The notes beneath the pieces were generated by a model, which did not search any database, had not been told where the DNA came from, and saw only the letters and a list, made by a program, of their open reading frames with translations. From contig NZ_JAAFZT010000003.1 of NCBI RefSeq assembly GCF_013336795.1, positions 1 to 64,000 on the forward strand: 64,000 nt of DNA, given 5' to 3'. Source of the DNA: Alteripontixanthobacter muriae (GTDB taxonomy: Bacteria; Pseudomonadota; Alphaproteobacteria; Sphingomonadales; Sphingomonadaceae). A program made the translations under genes and the position numbers. This document shows, piece after piece, positions 47,578 through 56,960 of this stretch (its first letter is position 1; the number at the start of each line of letters is the position of its first letter).

Positions 47578-48246
47578 TCAATTATCCTCGTCCGGCGGAT
47601 AATCGCCGGTTGCCGCAAAATGGACCATTTCAGCGACATTGGTGGCATGATCCCCGATACGCTCGATGTTCTTGGCAACGAACAGAAGTTGAGCAGCGCT
47701 GCTGATGGTGGCGGGGTTTTCCACCATATGGCTCACCAGATTGCGGAAGATCGAATTGTAAAAGGCATCGACCTTGGCATCGGCCCTGATCACCTCCAAC
47801 GCGAGTTCGGGGTCGCGGGAGGCATAGGCTGTCAGGACATCATGCACCATTTCAGCAGCGAGATCGCCCATGGCAGGAAGCAGAGTCAGCGGTTCGAAAC
47901 GCTTGCGGCCCTCGATCTCGCCGACACGGCGCGCGATATTCTTCGCGTAATCGCCGATACGTTCGATCACGCCGGCAATCTTGAGGGCGGCGATGACTTC
48001 GCGCAAATCGTCTGCCATTGGCGCGCGCAGGGCGATGATCCTGACCGCCAGCTTGTCCACGTCAGTTTCGATAGCGTCTATCTTGCGGTCGCGCTTCACG
48101 ACCTTTTCGGCAAGGCTCTCGTTCCCCTGCACCATCGCATCGAGCGACTCCTGAATCGACACTTCGGCCAGTCCGCCCATTTCGGCGATCAGGCCGCGCA
48201 GGCGAGTGATGTCCTCATCGAAAGCCTTGACTGTATGTTCGGGCAT
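47578..48246 (-). CDS. phoU: Phosphate transport system regulator PhoU
   Basis: A 222-residue helical protein with two PhoU repeats. The metal-binding motifs are RIGDYAKNIARR (about 116) and ERIGDHATNVAEM (about 198). It links the Pst transporter to PhoR and dampens phosphate uptake and signalling. Its ATG overlaps the pstB stop by one base (TAATG). Confidence 0.93.
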   Translation of the reverse strand: MPEHTVKAFDEDITRLRGLIAEMGGLAEVSIQESLDAMVQGNESLAEKVVKRDRKIDAIETDVDKLAVRIIALRAPMADDLREVIAALKIAGVIERIGDYAKNIARRVGEIEGRKRFEPLTLLPAMGDLAAEMVHDVLTAYASRDPELALEVIRADAKVDAFYNSIFRNLVSHMVENPATISSAAQLLFVAKNIERIGDHATNVAEMVHFAATGDYPPDEDN

Positions 48247-49034
48247 TAACCGTATCGTCCTGTGATGTAGTCCTGGGTACGCTTTTCCAGCGGATTGGTG
48301 AAGATGTCGGAAGTGCGGCCGTATTCCACCATCTTGCCGAGGTGGAAGAAAGCCGTCCGCTGCGACACACGCGCCGCCTGCTGCATGGAGTGGGTGACGA
48401 TAACGATGGCATAGCGGCCATTCAGCTCGCCGATCAGCTCCTCGATCTTCGCCGTGGCGATGGGGTCAAGTGCAGAGCAGGGCTCGTCCATCAGGATGAC
48501 TTCGGGGTCTACTGCAATGGCGCGGGCAATGCAAAGCCGCTGCTGCTGGCCACCGGACAAGGCGGTGCCGCTGTCATTCAGGCGGTCCTTCACCTCGTTC
48601 CAGAGCCCGGCGCGCTTGAGGGACTTCTCGACAATGGCATCCAGCTCGTCCTTGCCATCGGCAGTGCCGTGGATCTTCGGACCGTAGGCGATGTTGTCGT
48701 AGATCGATTTCGGGAACGGATTGGGCTTCTGGAACACCATGCCGACACGGGCGCGCAATTGCACTACGTCCATGCGCGAGCGGTAGATGTCCTCGCCATC
48801 AAGCTCGATCTCGCCCTCGACCCGCGCAGAGGCGATAGTGTCGTTCATACGATTGAGAGTGCGCAGGAAAGTCGATTTCCCGCACCCGGATGGGCCGATG
48901 AAGGCCGTCACATATTCGGTCGGTATATCGATCGAAACGTCGTCGATCGCTTTCTTGTCGCCGTAAAAGACGCTGACGTTCCGCGCGCTCATCTTCGCTT
49001 CGGTCGTCTGCAGATTTTGATGGATTACAGTCAC
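48246..49034 (-). CDS. pstB: Phosphate ABC transporter ATPase PstB
   Basis: A 262-residue ATPase with Walker [10 protein letters not shown] (about 47-55), Q-loop VFQKPNPFP, signature [14 protein letters not shown], Walker [14 protein letters not shown] and switch His in VTHSMQQ. I chose the GTG at 49034, which overlaps the pstA stop (GTGA). ATG 48992 is an alternative. An open frame back to 49502 is antisense-like extension inside pstA, not part of the protein. Confidence 0.93.
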   Translation of the reverse strand: MTVIHQNLQTTEAKMSARNVSVFYGDKKAIDDVSIDIPTEYVTAFIGPSGCGKSTFLRTLNRMNDTIASARVEGEIELDGEDIYRSRMDVVQLRARVGMVFQKPNPFPKSIYDNIAYGPKIHGTADGKDELDAIVEKSLKRAGLWNEVKDRLNDSGTALSGGQQQRLCIARAIAVDPEVILMDEPCSALDPIATAKIEELIGELNGRYAIVIVTHSMQQAARVSQRTAFFHLGKMVEYGRTSDIFTNPLEKRTQDYITGRYG

Positions 49035-50293
49035 CAGCTCTTCTCGAATCGGTTGCGCAGATAAATGGCGAGGCCGTTCATCAGCAGGAGGAACAGCAGT
49101 AGCACGATAATGGCCGCACTCGTGCGTTCTACAAAGCTGCGGTCGATCTCGTCCGACCACAAAAAGATTTGTACCGGCAGCACCGTCGCGGGCGAGGTGA
49201 AGCCTTCGGGGGGCGTTGCCACGAAGGCCCGCATGCCAATCATCAGCAGCGGCGCGGTTTCGCCGAGAGCGCGGGCCATGCCGATAATGGTACCGGTCAG
49301 AATGCCCGGCAAGGCAAGTGGCAGCACGTGGTGAAACACCACCTGCACCGGACTGGCCCCGATTGCGAGCGCCCCGTCGCGGATCGACGGCGGAACGGCC
49401 TTGATGGCGTTTCGGCCAGAGATGACGATGACCGGCATCGTCATCAGGGCCAGGGTCATGCCCCCGATCAGCGGAGCGGATCGCAGATTGGGGAAGATCC
49501 ACAGGAAAACGGCAAGGCCCAGCAGACCGAAGATGATCGATGGGACTGCGGCAAGATTGTTGATCGAAACTTCGATTATGTCGGTCCAGCGGTTACGCGG
49601 CGCATATTCCTCGAGGTACAGCGCGGCGAGTACGCCGATAGGGAATGCAAGTGCCAGCGTGACCAGCATTGTCAGGATCGAACCCTTCAACGCGCCCCAG
49701 ATACCGACCATCTGCGGGTTGGTCGCATCCGCGCGGGCAAGGAAGCCGAGGTCCAGGCGATTGTCGAGGATACCCTGCGCTTCAAGTCGGTCGGCCAGCG
49801 CGCGGAGTTCAGGCGATCCCTCCCCGGCCAATCCGCTGGCCAGGCCGGCGCTGGCGGGCAGCCACATGGTCTGGCTTGTCTGGAGGATAGAGGGATCGCC
49901 GACAATCTCCTGCCCCACGACCCGCCATGCTTCGGCATTGAGAGCCTCGTCAGCGAAATCGCCCAGCGCCTGTTCCGCGCTGAATTCGACCAGTTCAGGC
50001 AATCCCTGCATCTCGAGCGACTGCACGGCGTTAGGCTGCGCCATGGCGACCGGATCGGCGCTGATGCCAGCTTGAGTAAAGTCGATCTGCACGCGCAATT
50101 CGGCGCGCTGAAACCCGCCAATTCCATTGATTGTCATGGTGACCAGGAGAATCGCCAGCACCAGCATGGAAAAGACCACGGCAGCGAGGCCGGCACGCTT
50201 GAACCATCTTTCGGTCGCGTAACGCTTCTTCAGCCGCGCTTCGAAGGCGGAGGAGCGGGTAGGGTCGATAGTCCTGCTCATGATCTCACTCAT
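49031..50293 (-). CDS. pstA: Phosphate ABC transporter permease PstA (DUF3333 type)
   Basis: A 420-residue permease, longer than the roughly 290-residue E. coli PstA. The extra N-terminal part has one membrane helix (about 32-54) and a periplasmic domain of about 150 residues, the DUF3333 region known in alphaproteobacterial PstA. The core has ABC permease helices and the loop [23 protein letters not shown] (near 315-337). The ATG overlaps the end of pstC by eight bases. Confidence 0.92.
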   Translation of the reverse strand: MSEIMSRTIDPTRSSAFEARLKKRYATERWFKRAGLAAVVFSMLVLAILLVTMTINGIGGFQRAELRVQIDFTQAGISADPVAMAQPNAVQSLEMQGLPELVEFSAEQALGDFADEALNAEAWRVVGQEIVGDPSILQTSQTMWLPASAGLASGLAGEGSPELRALADRLEAQGILDNRLDLGFLARADATNPQMVGIWGALKGSILTMLVTLALAFPIGVLAALYLEEYAPRNRWTDIIEVSINNLAAVPSIIFGLLGLAVFLWIFPNLRSAPLIGGMTLALMTMPVIVISGRNAIKAVPPSIRDGALAIGASPVQVVFHHVLPLALPGILTGTIIGMARALGETAPLLMIGMRAFVATPPEGFTSPATVLPVQIFLWSDEIDRSFVERTSAAIIVLLLFLLLMNGLAIYLRNRFEKSW

Positions 50294-51671
50294 AGGCCTC
50301 GCGGAAGCGCTTCACGACGCGCAGCGCGAAGAAGTTCAGCGCCAGCGTCACGAGAAACAAGACGAAGCCGAGTGCAAAGGCGCTCAGCGTCGCGGGATGG
50401 TCGAAGCTGCCTTCGCCTGTCAGCATGGCGACGATCTGGAAGGTAACCGTCGTCATGGCCTCCAGCGGATTGGCAGTGAGGTTTGCGGCAGCACCCGCAG
50501 CCATCACCACGATCATCGTTTCACCGATGGCGCGGCTGATGGCCAGCATCACGCCGGCAACGATGCCGGGGAGTGCAGCCGGCACCAGAACCTTGCGGAT
50601 AGTCTCCGACGTGGTGGCACCCATCGCAAGGCTGCCGTCGCGCATGGCGCTGGGAACAGCGGCAATCGAATCGTCCGCCATGGAAGAGACGAAGGGAATG
50701 ATCATCACGCCCATCACCAGTCCTGCGGCCAGCGCACTCTCGCTCGACGCATTGCTGATGCCCACGGACAAGGCGACGTCGCGAATGGCCGGCGCGACCG
50801 TCAGTGCCGCGAAATAGCCGTAGACCACGGTAGGTACGCCCGCGAGGATCTCGAGCATGGGCTTGAGCCAGCGGCGCCAGCTGGGCCGCGCATATTGGGT
50901 GAGATAGATCGCACTCATCAGGCCGAGCGGAATGGCGACGATCATGGCGATGATAGCGCCAATGTAGATGGTCCCCCAGAACAGCGGAATGGCGCCATAA
51001 CGTGAAGGATCGGGAGATTCGGCGCTGCTCATGGGGTCGGGGCCCCATTGCGTTCCGAACAGGAAATCGATGGGATTGACCATCCCGAAGAAGCGCACAG
51101 TTTCGAAAACGAGGCTGACGATAATTCCAAGCGTCGTCAGAATCGCGACGAGCGATGCAAGTAGCAGCACCGCCATGACGATCTTTTCGACCCGGTTGCG
51201 GGCGGCGAAATCAGGCTTGAGGCGGAGGAAGGCGAAGGCCCCTGCCAGAAAGGCGATGACCAGAGTGACGATGAGGCCGATCGTGCCGTAGTACGACATC
51301 GCGTCGCGATAAGGCTCGATGAAGGCGCGCGCTTCGGGGTTGAACACGCCCTGCGCGGCTCCGGTCGCCACTGCCCGGGCATCGCTGAGAATGGCCTGCC
51401 GCTTGAACCCGAAGGGCGGCAGTTCGCTGGCGGCAGGTGTCGCAAGGACCGATTGCGTCACCAGCTGCGGCGACAGGGCGCCCCAGACTGCGATGAACAG
51501 CGTGACGGGAATCACGATCCATAATGCGACGTACCAGGCATGGTAGGTGGGCCGGGAAGCGATCCGTCCATCGGCGCTGCTGCGCTGGAAGCTCCAGGCC
51601 CGGGCACGCGCGGCGAGCCAGCCAGCGAGGCCAAGCGCAAGTGCGAGCAGGAGAAGAATAATGGGGGACAT
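50286..51671 (-). CDS. pstC: Phosphate ABC transporter permease PstC
   Basis: A 461-residue permease with an enlarged N-terminal half (helices at about 4-22 and 48-68, then a periplasmic stretch) and a core of six helices. The EAA loop is GATTSETIRKVLVPAALPGIVAG (near 345-367). Alphaproteobacterial PstC proteins are often this long. It is the first gene after the Pho box and is followed by pstA, pstB, phoU and phoB. No pstS precedes it. Confidence 0.92.
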   Translation of the reverse strand: MSPIILLLLALALGLAGWLAARARAWSFQRSSADGRIASRPTYHAWYVALWIVIPVTLFIAVWGALSPQLVTQSVLATPAASELPPFGFKRQAILSDARAVATGAAQGVFNPEARAFIEPYRDAMSYYGTIGLIVTLVIAFLAGAFAFLRLKPDFAARNRVEKIVMAVLLLASLVAILTTLGIIVSLVFETVRFFGMVNPIDFLFGTQWGPDPMSSAESPDPSRYGAIPLFWGTIYIGAIIAMIVAIPLGLMSAIYLTQYARPSWRRWLKPMLEILAGVPTVVYGYFAALTVAPAIRDVALSVGISNASSESALAAGLVMGVMIIPFVSSMADDSIAAVPSAMRDGSLAMGATTSETIRKVLVPAALPGIVAGVMLAISRAIGETMIVVMAAGAAANLTANPLEAMTTVTFQIVAMLTGEGSFDHPATLSAFALGFVLFLVTLALNFFALRVVKRFREAYE

Positions 51672-51748
51672 AAATTAGCGCATCATGCCTGAAAGGAGGG
51701 CTGTTCCGATTGGTGCGTTTGCCATTGCCGGGGCGTTGTTGGGCTTAC

Positions 51749-51766
51749 ATGACAGTATCATGACAG
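51749..51766 (-). promoter_or_regulatory. Pho box upstream of pstC
   Basis: On the minus strand: CTGTCAT, four bases, CTGTCAT, two exact PhoB half sites. It lies 78 bases before the pstC start and overlaps the last bases of phoR, so it drives the pstC-phoB part from within the 3' end of phoR. Confidence 0.9.
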
Positions 51767-52981
51767 TTTGACGACATCATCGGCCACAGCTTTGGACGGG
51801 ATACGCACGGTTACCGTCGTTCCCTCACCCCGAACGCTCTCGATATCGAGCCTTCCGCGGTGGCGTTCGACGATGTGTTTGACGATTGCGAGGCCCAGTC
51901 CGGTGCCTCCTGACGCCCGGCTGCGGCCCGGATCCGTGCGGTAGAACCGGCGAGTCAGGTGAGGCAGGTGCTCCGCCGCGATTCCTTCGCCGCGATCCTT
52001 CACGGTAAGGGTCGCTTCACCCTTGCCGGACGTATCCACCGTTACGCTGACCGTTTTGTCGTCATCGCCATATTTCAGCGCATTATCGACCAGGTTTCGA
52101 ACGAGTTGCTCCACCTGCTGACTGTCGCCGGCGATCAGGACCGGCGAATCGCATTGAAGTTCCAACCGATCCGATCGCTCGCTGCCGGCTGCGTCACGGG
52201 CGGCGCGTTCCACCAGGTTTGCGAAGCCGATTTCCTCGTCTGGCTGGTCGTGCTTCTCCGCTTCCACTCGTGACAGGGACATCAGATCCTCGACCAGATG
52301 TTGCAGGCGGCGAGCTTCGCGAGCAATCGTCGCGAGGAACTTGTTCGATGTTTCGCTGTCGAGCGAGCCGGGTGATTCCAGCAGCGTTTCCACATAGCCG
52401 ATGATCGACGCCAACGGCGTGCGCAATTCATGGCTGGCATTGGCAACGAAATCGGTATGGGCCCGGCTGATGTCAGCTTCGGATGTGCGGTTCACGAGTT
52501 CGATCACTGCGAAACCGTCACCGATCGGCTGACGGTTCATGCTCCAGATGTCCCGCCGCCGTTCCAACCCGCGAATAATGGCACTCCCCGCAGCGTCGCG
52601 GCCGAGCAGGGCGATGGCTTCGGGATGCCTGAAGGCGACGCGCGCGTCCTGATCGACGAGATGACTGCCGAGCAGCCTGCGTGCCGACAAATTGGCAGTC
52701 GTGACCCTGCTGCCCTGCGTCAACAGCATGGGCGTTGCCGAATGTTCGATAAGATCGCCGACGCTCGCGCGGGTGAACACGCCATCGCCGTCGCTGCGTT
52801 CCGGCTGCGGCGGCTTGGGTGAGCCGAGCCAGAGAGTGCCTATCCAGATCGCGAATACGATGAGTGCGATGTAAAAACTGACGCCCGCCAGAACCATGCC
52901 GATTGCACTGACCAGGGCAAGCGCCAAGGCGGGCCGGGACAAGGTGGGGCGCTGCTTCATGCTGGATAGCGCCTTAGCCAT
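51758..52981 (-). CDS. phoR: Phosphate regulon sensor kinase PhoR
   Basis: A predicted 407-residue kinase. Two hydrophobic helices (about 16-50) with hardly any periplasmic loop are followed by a PAS-like domain (about 70-165), the H-box VANASHELRTPL (His184), N-box RNLVDNALKYG and G-boxes DRGEGI, GTGLGLAIVKHI. This topology is the usual PhoR one, where signal comes through PhoU/Pst rather than a periplasmic ligand. Start choice between 52981 and 52957 is uncertain. Confidence 0.9.
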   Translation of the reverse strand: MAKALSSMKQRPTLSRPALALALVSAIGMVLAGVSFYIALIVFAIWIGTLWLGSPKPPQPERSDGDGVFTRASVGDLIEHSATPMLLTQGSRVTTANLSARRLLGSHLVDQDARVAFRHPEAIALLGRDAAGSAIIRGLERRRDIWSMNRQPIGDGFAVIELVNRTSEADISRAHTDFVANASHELRTPLASIIGYVETLLESPGSLDSETSNKFLATIAREARRLQHLVEDLMSLSRVEAEKHDQPDEEIGFANLVERAARDAAGSERSDRLELQCDSPVLIAGDSQQVEQLVRNLVDNALKYGDDDKTVSVTVDTSGKGEATLTVKDRGEGIAAEHLPHLTRRFYRTDPGRSRASGGTGLGLAIVKHIVERHRGRLDIESVRGEGTTVTVRIPSKAVADDVVKLS

Positions 52982-53099
52982 CAATTTCGACGAGGGCCAG
53001 AGGAGCGGCGCAACATGTGAATAAGTCGGCAGAATGCACACCATGAAAATGGTGGAGCAGGGCCGATTGCGCGCTAAATCTGGAGAAATGCGCAACCGG

Positions 53100-53174
53100 T
53101 GGTGACCCCTACGGGAATCGAACCCGTGTTTCAGCCGTGAAAGGGCCGCGTCCTAACCGCTAGACGAAGGGGCC
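53100..53174 (-). tRNA. tRNA-Glu (anticodon TTC)
   Basis: Minus strand: acceptor GGCCCCT pairs with AGGGGTC. Anticodon stem CGGCC/GGCTG closes CTTTCAC (anticodon TTC), T loop TTCGATT, discriminator A and an encoded CCA. Confidence 0.96.
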
Positions 53175-53311
53175 ATGCCAGTGTTTGAACCGGTGGCGTG
53201 GCGGCGCAATTAGGTCGGTGTGGCTCTGGGGTCAAGCCCGTGCGAACAGGAAAAGGGGCTGGGGGCGAAAAAAGATTGGTCGAGGGCCGCTGATCTTGCG
53301 CAACTGCTGCC

Positions 53312-55096
53312 TCAATCTGCCCATGCCGCGTCTTCCAGGTGCAGTTCCGCCTGTGTGCGATTGCCCCAGTCGTCTATCTTTGCACGGCCTGCCAGCCACA
53401 GCTTCCGGCCGCGTGAGGCATGAAGCAGGGTTTGGCCCATCTCGGATTCCGCGGCTCGGAAAGCGATGGCCTTGAACGAGGCTCCATCATTCCCGCTTGC
53501 GACAAGGCGCACGTGATCGTTCCCCACCATGTCGGCCTTCACGAGGTGAACGGGGCCGACCGCAACACGAGGGCCGGGCCAACCGACGCCGTAAGGTCCA
53601 GCGCTTTCCAGAGTCTCGACAAGCTGCGGTGTCAGGCCGGATGGGGCGATGGAAAGGTCCAGTTTCATGACTGCCGAGGCGCTGGCGCGCGAGACTGCGG
53701 CTGACAGTCGTTCGTCCAGCCAGTCGGCCAGCGCATCGATACTGTCGCCCATCACGGTCAGTCCCGCCGCCATGGCATGACCGCCGCCGGCGACCAGCAG
53801 CCCGTGTTCGCGGGCAGCAATGATCGCCGCGCCCAGGTCCACGCCGGCGATCGACCGGCCGGATCCCTTGCCTTCAGCCGAGCTTGCATCCCTGGCGATG
53901 ACCAATACCGGCTTGCCGGTCTTCTCCTTCAGGCGGCCAGCGACGATGCCGATCACTCCGGGGTGCCAGCCGTCTCCGCTCACCACGATAACCGACCGGT
54001 TATGCTGCTTTTCCGCCAATGCTTCTGCAGCTTGCTGAACTTCCGCCTCGATCGTGCGGCGATCTTCGTTCAGTTCCGAAAGCTGTGCCGCGATGGCGCG
54101 TGCCTCGTCAGGATCGTCGGTTACCAGCAGCCGCACACCCAGAGTGGATTCGCCGACCCGCCCGCCCGCGTTGATGCGGGGGCCGAGTGCAAATCCGAGA
54201 TCGCTGCAGACTGGCGCGCGTTTCAGTCGGCTCGCATCGATAAGCGCCGCCATGCCGATATTATCGCGGTGGGCCATGACCTTGAGGCCCTGCGCCACGA
54301 GCGCACGGTTCAACCCGTGGAGTGCCGCCACGTCGGCAACCGTGCCCAGTGCCACCAGATCGAGCAGTGCCATCAGATTGGGCTCTGCCTTGCCTGCGAA
54401 GTAGCCGCGCTGCCGCAACGTCCGGCAAACCGCGATCGCGAGCAGGAATGCGACGCCCACGGCAGCGAGGTGCCCGTGGCTTGCGCCGATTTCGCTCTCG
54501 TCCAGCCGGTTTGGGTTCACCATTGCCACCGTGCGCGGCAGTTCCGCAGAGCATTTGTGATGATCGACCACGATCACGTCCACGCCGGCGTCATGCGCTT
54601 TTTGCAGTGCCGAATGGGCCATCGCCCCGCAATCGACCGTCACGATCAGGCTCGAACCCTGTTCAGCGAGCTTGACCAGCGCCGCTCCGCTCGGGCCGTA
54701 TCCTTCCAGCAGACGATCGGGAATGTAATATCCCGCTTCGTGCCCCAGCATTCTGAACAGCCGGATCAGCAATGCCGAACTGGTGGCACCGTCCACGTCG
54801 TAATCGCCGTAGATCGTGACGATTTCGCGAGTCAGTACCGCCTGAGCAATCCGATCGGCAGCGCTCTCCATGTCCTGAAACTGCGACGGATCGGGCAGGA
54901 AATTGCGCAGCGTCGGATTGCGATGCATGTCGAGTTCTTCGCGCGCCACACCGCGCGAGAAGAGCAGCTGCGTCACAATGTCGCCGTCACCATATTGCCC
55001 GCCAGACAGGGCCATGTTGCCGCCGCGCCATTGCCATGCGCGGCCGGATAGGGATTTGTCGACGCCGAATACGGAAGAATATGCGCTGGATGCCAT
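53312..55096 (-). CDS. recJ: Single-stranded-DNA-specific exonuclease RecJ
   Basis: 5'-3' exonuclease acting in mismatch and recombinational repair. The 594-residue protein has the DHH-family motifs YGDYDVDGATSSAL (about 97-110), VTVDCGAMAH, VIVVDHHKC (about 174-182), and GVAFLLAIAVCRTL. The DHHA1 domain has GRSIAGVDLGAAI and GGGHAMAAGLTV, and a C-terminal OB-fold. All metal-binding aspartates and histidines are visible. It is divergent from the flavodoxin-like gene. Confidence 0.95.
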   Translation of the reverse strand: MASSAYSSVFGVDKSLSGRAWQWRGGNMALSGGQYGDGDIVTQLLFSRGVAREELDMHRNPTLRNFLPDPSQFQDMESAADRIAQAVLTREIVTIYGDYDVDGATSSALLIRLFRMLGHEAGYYIPDRLLEGYGPSGAALVKLAEQGSSLIVTVDCGAMAHSALQKAHDAGVDVIVVDHHKCSAELPRTVAMVNPNRLDESEIGASHGHLAAVGVAFLLAIAVCRTLRQRGYFAGKAEPNLMALLDLVALGTVADVAALHGLNRALVAQGLKVMAHRDNIGMAALIDASRLKRAPVCSDLGFALGPRINAGGRVGESTLGVRLLVTDDPDEARAIAAQLSELNEDRRTIEAEVQQAAEALAEKQHNRSVIVVSGDGWHPGVIGIVAGRLKEKTGKPVLVIARDASSAEGKGSGRSIAGVDLGAAIIAAREHGLLVAGGGHAMAAGLTVMGDSIDALADWLDERLSAAVSRASASAVMKLDLSIAPSGLTPQLVETLESAGPYGVGWPGPRVAVGPVHLVKADMVGNDHVRLVASGNDGASFKAIAFRAAESEMGQTLLHASRGRKLWLAGRAKIDDWGNRTQAELHLEDAAWAD

Positions 55097-55174
55097 GGCG
55101 CCTCTCTACAGGAACAGACTGCGTATCGAAAGCGCGCCATTGACAAGATTGCAAGAGGATCGAAGGCTGCAAGA

Positions 55175-55696
55175 ATGGAGCGCGCGCCCGATCCGAAAAG
55201 CGAACCTCACGTTCTGATCGCCTGGCATAGCCGGACGGGCGCCAGCGAAGCGATGGCTCTTGCCGCGATCGAGGGTGCCGACCGGGCAGAGGGGCATGAC
55301 CCGGCAAGGTTGCTTCCGGCTTCTCAGGTCACGCCTGCGGACATTCTGGCTGCGTCGGCGTACATCTTCGTATGCCCTGAAAATCTCGCCAGCATAAGCG
55401 GCATGATGAAGGAGATGTTCGACCGCTGCTATTACGATGTTCTTGGCAGGATCGAGGGCCGGGCATTCTGCACCATCATCGCTGCAGGGTCGGATGGGGA
55501 AGGGGCGCAGGCGCAGATCGACCGCATCGCGAAGGGTTGGCGGTTGAAGCGCGTGGCCGACCCCCTGATCATCAACATGTCGGCCCAGACGAAAGAAGAT
55601 ATCCTCGCACCCAAGGTGGTGCCGGAAGAGGACCTGGCGCAGTGCCGCGACCTGGGCCATGCGATGGCCGAAGGTGTGGCGCTTGGAATGTTCTGA
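55175..55696 (+). CDS. Flavodoxin-like NAD(P)H-dependent oxidoreductase family protein
   Basis: A 173-residue protein with a flavodoxin-type start: HVLIAWHSRTGASEAMA (about 12-28), where SRTG holds the FMN phosphate, then VCPENLASISGMMKEMFDRCYY (about 70-91). Length and order match small single-domain flavodoxin-fold proteins. Redox partner unknown. The basic N-terminal ten residues may vary with start choice. Confidence 0.75.
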   Translation: MERAPDPKSEPHVLIAWHSRTGASEAMALAAIEGADRAEGHDPARLLPASQVTPADILAASAYIFVCPENLASISGMMKEMFDRCYYDVLGRIEGRAFCTIIAAGSDGEGAQAQIDRIAKGWRLKRVADPLIINMSAQTKEDILAPKVVPEEDLAQCRDLGHAMAEGVALGMF

Positions 55697-55887
55697 AGGG
55701 ATCGGTCGCAGCAAATTCGAGGCGCAGAGGAACATCGGCAGTATCCGCCTGAACGGACGAGCCTACCCGCATGCCGCTGTCAGTCTCACTGTCACGCCGC
55801 CGCGCCTGCAAGCGCACAGCTGGCGCTTGCGATTCCTGCCTGGCACCTCACGGCAGCGAACGAGTGCCCGCCCTATCTGATCGCCAG

Positions 55888-56859
55888 TCAGCTTTTAATC
55901 TTCGCCATCAGGTCGGCTCGCGCCGCTTCGTACTCCCGCTCAAGCCGGTCGACGCGGTCTGCCACGCTGTCCACTGCGTCGACCATGCCCACACCCTGAC
56001 CCGATCCCCAGATGTCCTTCCAGGCCTTGGCCTTGCTGTTGCCGCCGGACCCGAAATTCATTGCGCTCGGATCGCTTTGCGGCAGATTGTCCGGGTCAAG
56101 TCCTGCACTCTCGATCGAGGAGCGGAGATAGTTGCCGTGCACGCCGGTGAACAGATTGGTGTAGACGATATCGCCTGCCTTGCTGTCGACGACCGACTGC
56201 TTGTAGGCATCATCCGCATTGGCTTCCTTGGTCGCAATCCATGGACTGCCGATATAGGCGAAATCCGCCCCCATCGCCTGCGCCGCCAGCACCGAACGCC
56301 CATGCGCAATCGAGCCGGACAGGGCTACCGGCCCGTCGAACCAACTGCGGATTTCCTGCATCAGCGCGAAAGGCGACTGCGTCCCCGCGTGGCCGCCTGC
56401 ACCCGCAGCCACGGGGATGAGGCCGGTCGCCCCCTTTTCTATCGCCTTTCGCGAGAATTTGTCGTTGATCACGTCATGCATCGTTATCCCGCCCCAGTTC
56501 CTGACGGCTGAGAACACTTCCTCGCGCGCGCCGAGCGAACTGATGACCATTGGCACCTGCCATTTTTCGCAGACCTGCATGTCCTCTTCCAGCCGGTTGT
56601 TGCTCTTGTGCACGATCTGGTTGACGGCATAAGGCGCGGCGGGGCGGTCCGGGTTATCGCGGTTATGCGCCGCCAGCTCTTCGGTGATCCGGTGCAGCCA
56701 TTCGTCCAGCATTCCTGATGGACGTGCATTCAGCGCCGGAAATGCCCCGACGATCCCCGCCTTGCACTGCGCGATGACCAATTCCGGTACCGATACGATG
56801 AACAGCGGTGAACCGATAATCGGGAGGCGCAATTTGTCGAAGGGTGCGGGAAGGGCCAT
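55888..56859 (-). CDS. Nitronate monooxygenase family protein
   Basis: A 323-residue FMN TIM-barrel enzyme of the 2-nitropropane dioxygenase family. Seen: RLPIIGSPLFIVS at the start, AQCKAGIVGAFPALNARP, VISSLGAR, GLIPVAAGAGGHAGTQ (FMN phosphate site, about 160-175), VALSGSIAHGRSVLAAQAMGADFAYIGSP-type C-terminal block (kept short here) and a helical tail. The usual reaction is oxidation of propionate-3-nitronate or similar nitronates. An upstream frame to 56964 is excluded because ATG 56859 gives the normal N-terminus. Confidence 0.87.
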   Translation of the reverse strand: MALPAPFDKLRLPIIGSPLFIVSVPELVIAQCKAGIVGAFPALNARPSGMLDEWLHRITEELAAHNRDNPDRPAAPYAVNQIVHKSNNRLEEDMQVCEKWQVPMVISSLGAREEVFSAVRNWGGITMHDVINDKFSRKAIEKGATGLIPVAAGAGGHAGTQSPFALMQEIRSWFDGPVALSGSIAHGRSVLAAQAMGADFAYIGSPWIATKEANADDAYKQSVVDSKAGDIVYTNLFTGVHGNYLRSSIESAGLDPDNLPQSDPSAMNFGSGGNSKAKAWKDIWGSGQGVGMVDAVDSVADRVDRLEREYEAARADLMAKIKS

Positions 56860-56960
56860 GAAGAACTCCGTTGCGGGATGAAACCTGCCAATGTGTCTAT
56901 GCCGGGCGGCATTGCTTGTCGAGTGAAGTGCGGGCCTATGGCGAAGACCCGTCGCCGCGC

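Noticed and set aside
49035-49502. N-terminal extension of pstB
   Set aside because: It overlaps pstA in another frame, is Arg/Pro/Gly rich without domain signals, and PstB is complete from GTG 49034.
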